From assembly GCA_020881915.1 (NCBI GenBank), contig JAJFPB010000002.1, positions 992,001 through 1,056,000 of the forward strand: a DNA stretch of 64,000 nt, in the 5' to 3' direction. This DNA is from Paramyrothecium sp. XJ0827 (lineage: Eukaryota; Ascomycota; Sordariomycetes; Hypocreales; Stachybotryaceae). Below are positions 22,953-31,765 of the stretch, in pieces (positions within the stretch are counted from its first letter, which is position 1; every line of letters begins with the position of its first letter). The notes beneath the pieces are model-generated. The model had not been told where the DNA came from and ran no database searches. It worked only from the letters and a program-made list of their open reading frames with translations. The position numbers and the translations under genes are program-made.

Positions 22953-24293
22953 TTAGAGACATTGAGAATACCACTCATTCGAAACCTTGCAGCTTCCACT
23001 TGAACAGCATGTAGCTCCTGTCCAACCGCTTCCGCCGCATTGCCTACATTGGTAAAAACGTCGGCCACTGTCTGAAAATAAGAGGCCGGAATGACATACC
23101 CGTAAAGAGAAGCGCAGTCGCTCGGTGGTGGTGTGGTGGGTGGCGTAGTGGGCGGGTTCGTGGATCCCGAGCCAGGGAAGTTACCGTCGTACCAGGACTG
23201 GCTGGCATAATTGCTGCCGAGGACACTGGATATGCCTACGGCCGAGCCAAGCTTCTTCACCCAGCTAGGCCGTGAGCCGCTCGCGCCATCGCCTGTATTG
23301 CCATACTCGCCGTAGTAAATGTTGGCAGTGGACTGGTCGTCCCTCCAAAGACGCCAGCCTTCCGTGCGGATCACATCGGACAGGCTCACGCCCTGGAAGA
23401 CAACTCGTGCGTAGTCACGCCAGGGACGGCCCAGGAAGTAGCTTCGGCTGGAGACGGATTCACCAGACGCAGTGGCCACGGTGCCGCCGTTGATGACGTA
23501 GTACGACGGGTTTGAGCTCGAGTCACGGCCGTTTGCTAGCCAACATGAGTTTCTAAGGCTGTTCCTTTGCCAGCCGAGACGACTTACCGGTGATGTAAGA
23601 ACCGCCGTTGCGGACTCTGATGTCGCACTTCTCAAACCATGCTTGCGCTCGCTGTCCAAAGATGAAGTCTGTGGCGCCGGTGATGAGGCAGCGGTTATAG
23701 TATTCCTGGCCTTCGTTGGCCAGAACAGTATCCTGGTAGCCGTAAAACTGACAGCCGTAGTAGGCCGAAGACGCTTGCGCACTCAGAGCGATTGCCTGAA
23801 CACCTTTGCCATCTGCGGTGATTTGCATCGGCCGATGTCCCGAGGGTGATTCAAGCATGGCCTTGCATGAACATCGAGGGAATTGACTTCAGAACCTACA
23901 GCTATTGACTACATTGATGTTATACACCTTGGTGTTCGCGGAATGAACCCTAAGGGTACCGCTGGCGTCATTGTTGCCAGCACTGGCAGCGTCCTTGTTG
24001 AACGAGATGATCGCCTTATTTTGCGAGTAGGAGGTTGTGTCGGTCGTGTAGCCGTACAACGTGAGCTGAGCGCTGCGCTTGGGGATATAAACTTGCTCCG
24101 TAAACGTGCCTTGGTCAATGAAGATGCACTGTGTGCCGGATGCTGAAGTGGAGAGAGAGTTGACAGCGGTTTGGACGCTCGTGTGTGTCCCGCCCGACTT
24201 AGCAACGTGGAGACATCCTGACGGTGGGCTGGTGCGGCTTGCGGCCAGCGCGCTTGTGATGATTGTTGGCAAAAGGGACAAGGAGGCTTTCAT
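22953..24293 (-). CDS. Pectin methylesterase (CE8) with C-terminal CBM1
   Basis: Secreted enzyme that removes methyl groups from pectin. Four exons: 24293-23900, 23812-23588, 23535-23100, 23043-22953; introns 87, 52 and 56 nt; 381 aa. Signal peptide at about 1-18. CE8 catalytic blocks are complete: Q158-D159 in GYQDTV, D180 in GATDFIFG, and R243/W245 in LGRPW. A Pro/Thr linker ([12 protein letters not shown]) leads to a fungal cellulose-binding module at about 347-381. That module begins CASLYG and continues, after the last intron, with [13 protein letters not shown]. The module is seen only when the last intron is removed. The start at 24293 is chosen because it places the signal peptide at the N-terminus. 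The gene converges with the NmrA-like gene, 142 nt between stops. Confidence 0.92.
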
Positions 24294-25470
24294 GGCTGGA
24301 AATCCGAAGGGTTGGTACCAAAATCTCGTTACGGCGACAACAAACACAAGCATGTAACGTTCCCTTATAAACAATCTAACCACCAATGGTTACTGAATTG
24401 CCGACCGAAATCTCCTTTCACCCGACACGAGGGGCAAGGGAAAGACCATGAATTGAAAGAGGTGCCGGGCGAATTCCACCATACAAAATCCATTCTCGTC
24501 CACAATTGGCCACTTCTTCCTCCGAAGTCCATTTTGAGTAACTCAGATTTTGACCGACTAGCATTCCATAACTATGATTGGTGGAGAGCCAACAGCATAC
24601 CTTAATATGCGTTGGAGTTCGCGCCATGACAGGGAATCTCAAGAAGCCGAGGCATGTGTGACTTCTTAGCCGCGACAAAGTTTGGCGAAATAGGTCTCTC
24701 CGCCTTACTTTTGCTTCCGTTCTTATGACGAGTTCCACACCTCTCCTTTGCCACCCCATGTGAATCATTACTATTAAACCTCGTATTTGTGTGATATAAG
24801 CGGACTGGATACGCGGAATCTCTTGCCTCGTTTGTAAAGAGAGTGAATTTATCGACTTTGATCTATGCTCGGCTTGGCATTCCAGTGGTTTGGCTGCTTG
24901 AATAAATCTCATGCTCTAGTGGAAATTGTGTTGCGAGATGGGAAAAGGGTTGAGATGAAACATGTCGATTGTGTGATAGAAGAAGTTTATAAAGAGTGCA
25001 CTCATTACGAACAGGCATTCACAGGGAATCCTATGTCTAGAGCCTCAAATTGAAGTCAAATCAAGCACTTTCCAAGAGAGCGACAGAGCAGATAACCCCA
25101 ATAACGCCGATACTCAATTGCCAGGTACTACTCCGTTCGCATACGCCTGTACTCCACAATTGAATTGAAAGCTTGACAAGCCGTTTAGCTCTTCAAATCC
25201 TCGCTTCCAGAGAGCCCAAATCAAAACACTAGAGTCCAAAGTCTTCCCTTGGCTCCCAGGACAGGCACGGCGCCCTAGCTGAGCCCACTCGCAGCGTACT
25301 GCTCACATAAGAGCAAAATCACGAGATTTGACATCACTGGCCCTCGACCTGAGCTAGTTACTTGATCCCAGGGAAAGTTGGGTAGAAGTACGTGCCCCAA
25401 CTGGGTGGGTCCTGTTCCTGAGTCGGCAAAACGTTCTGCGCATGTCTGGAGCTTTGTGAAACCCGGCTTC
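24294..25470. other. Intergenic, pectinase promoter and downstream flank
   Basis: 1.2 kb. The left end holds the pectinase TATA box. The remainder is moderately AT-rich with no supported gene. Confidence 0.45.
24363..24372 (-). promoter_or_regulatory. TATA box of the pectin methylesterase
   Basis: TTTATAAGGG on the minus strand, about 75 nt before the ATG at 24293. Confidence 0.45.
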
Positions 25471-28157
25471 TTATCCAGCTAGCCAGCGCCTGAACCTAGA
25501 GCGTGCGACTGGTTGCATCGCTGTTGTCCCGCCAGCCTGTTCGAGCCGGTCAATCTCTTGCAATATCTTCGCTCTGAGATTAGAGTGTCGGATTTGTCGC
25601 TGTTGATCAGATTTCGTTGCTTGTTGAAGCTCATTGCCGCTTAGTTGGAGCAGTGCTGCTGCGCTTGCCGTACGGAAACCTCGTTCGAGGTCATCGACTT
25701 CATTGAGTCTGTGCCGAAGCTCACTCAACACATCTGCTGGCATTGTGAGTATAGCCTCTTGAGACAAAAATTTGGATGTCACCAACCTTGTGAACCGGGA
25801 CTGCCGCGAGTTTGATGGAAGTAGCGACGGCGGCCGCTTTGTAGCGACGTATTTGCTGGTGTAATTTGGCCATTCAAAAGTCGATCCACCTCACACTCCG
25901 CTGTGTTGAATCTCTCAACCCATAGAATCATGTGAAAATCTCCATCCTGCTCTGACACTGAATCCTTCACCAGGAACTCTTCGTTCATGCCAAACACGTC
26001 AAAGTCTTCAATGGTCTCGTCGCCGAGGAGCACGTCGCAGCTTAGCCCGTCTAAAATGTAGAATCTCTTCATGGTAGACTGGCTTCCGACTGTCAGACGC
26101 TTGTCTGCGTAGCCTAATACCTTCACGATGCTCTCGTCGGCCAATATAACAAACCCTTCGTCTTCTGGGAGTCTCGTGATATGCCAATTTTGGGCAAGTG
26201 CATAGTTGAATGAAGCAAGATCTTTATCAGATCCGCTGTCAGCACAGGCGTAGACTTTTTCTGAGCCCACAAAGCAGCCTATGTTCATCCGGGGCGAATC
26301 CATCAGCATCAGTCTCCACGCCTTCATGAAGCCTGAAGAAGACCTTTTGACATGTAGAACGGCCTTCACAAGCCGATGCCTGAATCTCGTAAATATCTTT
26401 GTGTGCTCGAGAAATGATCGACCGAGAACAAGGGGGACGGCACATTTCTCGACCACCATGAACTCATACGAAACAGCCCGTTGAGGGTCATCAGGAAATG
26501 AAACAGATAGCTGCGTGATTCCATATGCTTTGAAATTAGTGCCCGTAGCATTGGTAAATGTGTGCTGCTTCGTCGCGTTCCTGTCAATGACAGCTCCAAG
26601 TGCGTTTGCCTGCGACAACGAGATAACATTGAAGAACACCCCAGTATCTGGTAGACCATAGTAAATTCGTCCGTTAATAGCCAGAGGTAACACTGATCGC
26701 TTTTGAGTATGATATTGCCTGCTTGAGTGGGCAGCTTCAGCGTCTCCCAAACACAACATTGGTGGCACATATTCGATCGTCTTCGTCACCGCTCCTCTCC
26801 GTGCCTCGAAGTCGACCTGTTGCTGGTCAGATGCAAGGAATTCTTCGTGAAGACACGTTGAGTCCATTGCATGGTGTCTTTTTCGAAATTTATTGAGCGT
26901 AGGATCGAACAAGCGCATACTCAGCTCCTTTGACCTCTGGAAGCGCATAGGAACAATCAAGGACTTAGTATAATATTTAAGTTGTTCCAAGGCGTTCGGC
27001 CGGGATAGAATAGCCAAATGGTGTTGAAGCCGGCCTGTTCGGGGTGGTTCCTTTGATGCCGTGTTATACCAATGCCGCGAAACCTCTGTCCACACTTCAC
27101 GGTCTTCTATTTCATCATCTTCAATAGCCATACGATCTCTACCGAGATCTCCAAGACATTCGAGCCATGTACCCTCAAACATTGGGACTATCTTGTATAG
27201 CAAGGACATGATGCTATATGATAGGTAGATAAAGCTGAGCATATGTTCAAGACAGACATGAACCAAATGCCTCAAGAGCTCTAGGAATGAGTGAATACCA
27301 TGGCGCCACATGCGTGCAGGTATTGAATACTTTGAGGCCAAATTCCGGAGCGTTTGACTCGCCGACGGATGAGACGATGCCTGAAAAAAATCGTGGTGTT
27401 CACACAATGATGTGCGATGGAGCGCTATCAGTGCCTCCCATTGTTCATGGCTCAGTCTATGTTCAGCATCCACACTTGAAGCTTGTGTATTATCATCCTC
27501 AATGCATTTGTTTTCGACCATAACCAACCCAGCATAAATACCTTTCACCTCGTTGACGAGCTGGCCTTGCGAAATAGGCCGGGTTTCAGGCTCTTTGATT
27601 ATGCTCATAACATGATCTGTTGAGTCACCAGTATGCAGCGGAGCTCGGTCACTACGTTTATGGTTTGGACTAGTTTGGTGTGTGGAATGTACGACGGTCT
27701 GGTCGACTCTTGGTTGAGATGCCTTGGACTGGGGCACTTCGTCAGGATTCCAGAGTTGCCTACCGCTGGGGTTTTTGGGCGAACAAGCCCTGCTGAATTC
27801 ACTAGAAGAGTCCCTCGGTCGTGCTCGACTTCGGTTCGGTGTGGGCGGCAATAACTCTCGTACCGGATCTAAGGGTGGCGGCGGGGAAGAAAGCTTCTTG
27901 TTGCTACGCTCGCTACCCGCAGCTCGAGGCTGCTCTTGAACAGACGTTGCTGGTCTTTTCTTGCTCGGAGTTATTGAAAATTGACCATCGCTCGAGCTGG
28001 AAGGAACGGGTATGCTATAATCATGAGTTAATTGGGGACACGGCAAGCGAAGCCACAACCGTAACCGTTGGGAAATTGGAGACGCGGCTTACGAATTTTT
28101 GTCACCATAACCATCTTCAATCGTGCAGTGCTTTTCGTCAATCGCGCTAGCATTCAT
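25471..28157 (-). CDS. Est1-type helical domain fused to two retropepsin-like domains
   Basis: 852-aa protein as modelled. Exons 28157-28093, 28014-25787, 25736-25471; introns 78 nt (GTAAGC..TAG) and 50 nt (GTTGGT..CAG). The first 150 residues are low-complexity (Ser/Pro/Lys rich). Residues about 228-393 match the block I know from fungal Est1-type DNA/RNA-binding proteins (PARMWRHGIHSFLELLRH, FEGTWLECLGDLGRDRMAIE, TGRLQHHLAILSRPNALEQL). Residues about 460-570 look like a retropepsin: LPDTGVFFNVIS with Asp478, then VPLVLGRSFL. A second unit follows: CADSGSDKDLAS with Asp614, then SCDVLLGDETI. A short helical C-terminus rich in Gln and Arg ends the protein. There is no reverse transcriptase or integrase nearby, so this looks like a domesticated or chimeric gene rather than a transposon. 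The first exon and start are uncertain. Confidence 0.68.
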
Positions 28158-28709
28158 CTCGGAGTGAGCAGGCACATCAGATTTGATGCGAGCTTTCGAA
28201 GCAGCCGAGTCAGCTCTCTGTTTGGCAGTGCCGAGGAAAGGGGGCGACAACCATTTGTTCGTTGTTCTCTCCGCTGCCCCGAGTGCAGATACTCTACCCA
28301 TCCCTTCGAGAGGTCCATGTTCGGTCGCAATGACTTGTTTGTGATGGTATAGGCGTGAATGGAAAACTCGAAGCCTCTGCCTGGCTGGGACGGTTGCGAG
28401 GTGCACCGACCGGCCCCGCTATAGCCGTCAGAAGCGAAGTTGGGAAGCGGTATGATGTTCAATTTTCACAGGATGAGTACGCGTGCGCTGGCCCAGTTGT
28501 TATTGGTTGATATGTGCGCAGTGGCTTGGTCGGTAGGCTTTCCATTAGGCAGAATCCGTAATGCGTTCACCGCTGCAGCCTCACTTGCATGCGGACCATA
28601 TGTCCCCCAGGATTGAAGAGGTACGGGCATTGAACATCAGCCGTATGAGTAGTGCCGGACACGATAGCACCAAGATATTTGCCCAAGCATCGTACTGAGC
28701 GATCCGCAA
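28158..28709. other. Divergent promoter, Est1/retropepsin gene and DUF6594 gene
   Basis: 550 nt between two genes transcribed outward. If the first gene starts further upstream, its coding part could reach 28406, because an in-frame ATG exists there. Confidence 0.4.
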
Positions 28710-29759
28710 ATGGCGCAGCAAGCATCAACAGGGAAGAACAACTATACCTACGTCACTGGCTATGGCTCCTTGGCCGATTTTATTGCCAGCGACAGTGATT
28801 ATTCAACCGCCATATACAGGCGTTTCGACAAGTTGGCAGCCCGAAACTTGCTGTACTATCAAAGTGAACTAGCTCATTTGGAAGCTCTACAAGATCAATA
28901 CGACATCCAAGATGCCAAGGATCTCGAAGATGCTCGCCAGCCGGATCTGTGGATCGACATCCGGAGTCATGCGCAAGACTGGGAGAAATTCAGGGACGCT
29001 GCGGACGCGCAATCTGCGCAAGTGAGTTCTGCCAATGGCTCACCAACGTGTGCTGCGAGCGCAAACAGCAAAAGATGGGAGGAAAGAAGAAGGCTTGCCA
29101 TCAAGATCCAGAATGCCCTCAAGGAGTATCGGGAGGCTCTTGTCCATGAGTCAACGCTGCTGTCACTACCACAACCAACCGAGCAGACATGGAGAGCCTT
29201 TTCGAATTTCTATCATACCCGCACCGCTGCAGGTGCTGGGCCACAACCCGCAAAGTACTATTCCATACTCAAAGGTGCCGGTGCATGGCTATATCCGCCG
29301 GCTATGAGCGCAGCTCAGATCCGGGCATCTGACTACGTATCTCTGTCCCCAGACGCCGGATCTGACCTTCTCACATATTTCCTCAAAACACACTGCTCCT
29401 GGTTCTTTCGAAGCCAGCCTTCGATGATCCTTCCACAGCATGCTCCAGCAGCAAGCATATCACACCTCCGTCGCAACCAGATCACACATTACTCCCTCCA
29501 ACACGTCCGATTCACCGCATCGTTCATTACCACATTGACGGCGGCACTACTGTTGTTCCTGCCAATCTACACGCTGTACCACACGGCGAAAGGGCGGCCG
29601 GCATTGACGTTGGGTCTTATCGCGCTGTTCACGGTTGCGTTCGCCCTCGCCATTGTACTAATGACACGTGCGCGGAGGGCCGAGATATTCGGGGCTTGCG
29701 CGGCGTACGCAGCTGTTCTTGTGGTGTTTGTCAGTGGGGATTTTATTGAAGGGGGATGA
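28710..29759 (+). CDS. DUF6594 membrane protein
   Basis: 349-aa protein of a large fungal family of unknown function. The N-terminal signature is clear: GYGSLADFIASD, then IYRRFDKLAARNLLYYQSEL followed by a Leu/Glu/Asp helix (residues about 17-75). The C-terminus has three closely spaced hydrophobic segments (about 270-292, 298-318 and 326-345), the usual membrane hairpin plus one. The middle is a helical, charged linker. Single exon. A GTGAGT..CAG pair inside (29022-29068) is not used, because removing 47 nt would break the frame. Family members often occur near heterokaryon-incompatibility or NLR-type genes; here the neighbour is the Est1/retropepsin gene. Confidence 0.82.
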   Translation: MAQQASTGKNNYTYVTGYGSLADFIASDSDYSTAIYRRFDKLAARNLLYYQSELAHLEALQDQYDIQDAKDLEDARQPDLWIDIRSHAQDWEKFRDAADAQSAQVSSANGSPTCAASANSKRWEERRRLAIKIQNALKEYREALVHESTLLSLPQPTEQTWRAFSNFYHTRTAAGAGPQPAKYYSILKGAGAWLYPPAMSAAQIRASDYVSLSPDAGSDLLTYFLKTHCSWFFRSQPSMILPQHAPAASISHLRRNQITHYSLQHVRFTASFITTLTAALLLFLPIYTLYHTAKGRPALTLGLIALFTVAFALAIVLMTRARRAEIFGACAAYAAVLVVFVSGDFIEGG

Positions 29760-30458
29760 TTGAAGTATCGGGGAAATATAAAAAACCCCGAAACTCGACT
29801 TAGAATCGTATAACGCCTGTTTCGGTGCATTGTTCGTTGTCCCATATTAGAGCATCACAAGCTCCGCACTCCTACTCTATCCATACTAACATACCCCCGT
29901 CTTGGATTATCATATATAGTGATTTACGAATACGAAAGTTCTAATCTTCTACTACAGTGTTCTTTGTTAACTTTTATGAAGGCATGAAGATTACATTCCC
30001 ACTCTAATTCCGCGTACTTGTCCTTATGTGTTGGTGTATTGAGCGGATTTGACATATGCGCAGACTAAATCCTACCAAGCGTGTTTCGTGGAACAGTCTT
30101 GTGCATAACAGTCAATATTCTCCTGAAAATAACAGCTAATCGATGTTGTCCCGGTCAGTTTATTCTCACCAGTTGCTTCAAGTCTTCTACCCCCGAATCG
30201 TCAAACAATCCTTCGACCTAGATGACCTATAAATAGATTGCACTGCCCGCCGAACCGCTCTACAGACCATGTCCTTTTACAAGGAGCACGAGTCTTTAAA
30301 TCCGAATGCACGCGCTGCTCTGATCGCATATTCAATCGTCTATCACTGTATTGCTGTTCTTGGTTTCCGATATCCTTGATCAACACCTCCCACCAAAGCC
30401 AATACTTACTCTCCGGCCCGACGGCTTCCAGCCGCCCTGGACGACTAGCCGCGCGACC
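29760..30458. other. Intergenic
   Basis: 0.7 kb, AT-rich in the first half (29770-30140). It holds the DUF6594 3' end and the leader of the small membrane protein gene. Confidence 0.4.
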
Positions 30459-30725
30459 ATGGCACTCGACCCGGCGGAGCTCATGTTCCTGGTCATCTTC
30501 GCGTTCCCCATCGCCCTCTGCATCGGCGTGTGCGTGCGCTGCCGGCAGAAGCGCCGCGTCCAGATCGTCGTGTCGCATCACGAGCTTCGGGCGCAGATAC
30601 GGCCCGCCCAGCCTCCCGCCCAGCACCGCTACGCCCCCGGATCGGGCGATCTGGACCTGGAGGCGGGCCCGCCGCCCTACTCGGAGCACCCTCACACTGC
30701 GCCGACACCATCGCAGCGATTGTGA
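30459..30725 (+). CDS. Small single-pass membrane protein with PPxY motif
   Basis: 88-aa predicted protein starting in a strong context (GACCATGG). Residues about 8-28 are one hydrophobic helix with cysteines (FPIALCIGVCVRC). A basic stretch (RQKRRVQ) follows, which puts the C-terminus in the cytoplasm. The tail is proline-rich and ends near PPPYSE, a PPxY motif of the kind bound by WW-domain (Rsp5/Nedd4) ubiquitin ligases. This architecture is common among small fungal proteins that adapt cargo for Rsp5, but no function is shown. A longer frame reads upstream from 30351 but lacks the clean membrane topology. Confidence 0.5.
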   Translation: MALDPAELMFLVIFAFPIALCIGVCVRCRQKRRVQIVVSHHELRAQIRPAQPPAQHRYAPGSGDLDLEAGPPPYSEHPHTAPTPSQRL

Positions 30726-30818
30726 GGATCAAGTACACGGGAAGTCTACGCCGTATTTCTTCCATGGTCACCAAGACTTTCCTACATGAGCTACAATTTT
30801 TGCTCTCGGTCCTTGTCC

Positions 30819-30906
30819 CTCCCTGTGGTGTAGTTGGTTATCACGTCGGGCTGTAATTGAATGATTTCAAACCTGAAGGTCACCGGCTCGACTCCGGTCG
30901 GGGAGA
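30819..30906 (+). tRNA. tRNA-Tyr (anticodon GUA) with 14-nt intron
   Basis: 88 nt, mature 74 nt. The acceptor arm CTCCCTG pairs with CGGGGAG (one G-U), with C1-G72 and discriminator A, both typical of eukaryotic tRNA-Tyr. The D stem is GTG/CAC with loop AGTTGG. The anticodon stem is TCGGG/CCTGA with GTA at 30853-30855. The intron lies at 30857-30870, one base after the anticodon, as in all eukaryotic tRNA-Tyr genes. The T stem is ACCGG/CCGGT with loop CTCGACT, whose first base is C instead of the usual T. A 13-T Pol III terminator follows 10 nt later. It is transcribed away from the trehalose gene. Confidence 0.94.
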
Positions 30907-30916
30907 ATTCGACATC

Positions 30917-30929
30917 TTTTTTTTTTTTT
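30917..30929 (+). terminator. RNA polymerase III terminator (T13)
   Basis: Run of 13 T starting 10 nt after the tRNA-Tyr discriminator base; four or more T suffice for Pol III. Confidence 0.9.
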
Positions 30930-31765
30930 GCGGGTTGTGTATCCCCACCGCAGTCGAACCGCCTCCACCCCACGGCGCTCTTTTGACGATTTTTTGGTCA
31001 CTTGGCGGCTGTATCTTACAACATGGTCAGCTCAGGTCGGCATCAAGGCTGGGCAGTGAGGAAATGGGAACGCGCCCGCCCTCGGTTGCAAGTCATTCAT
31101 GGAACCACGTTTTCAGAGGATTACGCCTGGCGGTTGGAATCAATTGGCGTTGGTAGATGATATCCTCACTGGTTTATGACGGAGTGTATATCACTTTCCC
31201 GATGAGATATCGAGACCGGGTTGGCCTTGTGTATAGACATGACCGGAAAGCATAAGCAACGAATGGTTCACGATGGGGATTAAACGCAAAGGCACGATAT
31301 TGACCTCGTTCGAAAACTATGTTGACAGCACTGCACACACAATACAATCACGAACATGCGTAATGATACTGATGTCCATTCTTATCTCATCACTGTCCAG
31401 GTCTATACCTTCAAAACGCCCACCATTATGATACGGAATCGCCATGCAAAGGGCAAGGAGTAATTATCATACTATGAACGCGGAAGAAAGAAATTGACGA
31501 ATGAATTGGCGGTATGAGCATGGCCCCAACTCGGGTTGATATGGTTTTCTTTCGTAAATGCTGGGTTTTCTTCATTTTATGACCCTTTTCTCAAACAATA
31601 ATTTCTTTGCCAACGAATATGCCCACCCGTGGCCCGGAACGCCTTGCCAGATACATGATCTTGTCATCGTGAAAAGGAGAAAAACGTTTAAAAAGAGTGG
31701 AGGGTTTGCAGAGGGGGCTGTGAAGCCCGACGTCTTGGTGTACGTGTATATATGCTGTTGCGAAA
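30930..31765. other. Intergenic between tRNA-Tyr and trehalose gene
   Basis: 0.8 kb. It probably contains the trehalose gene 3' UTR. Nothing else recognised. Confidence 0.45.

Noticed and set aside
28015..28058. ATG at 28058 as start of the Est1/retropepsin gene
   Set aside because: The first 14 codons lie inside a good GTAAGC..TAG intron, and the upstream exon continues in frame.
29022..29068. Possible 47-nt intron in the DUF6594 gene (GTGAGT..CAG)
   Set aside because: Removal breaks the frame, and both sides read through in the family pattern.
30940..30975. Second tRNA on the minus strand with a TTCGACT-like loop
   Set aside because: The flanking 5-bp T stem does not pair and no acceptor arm is found.
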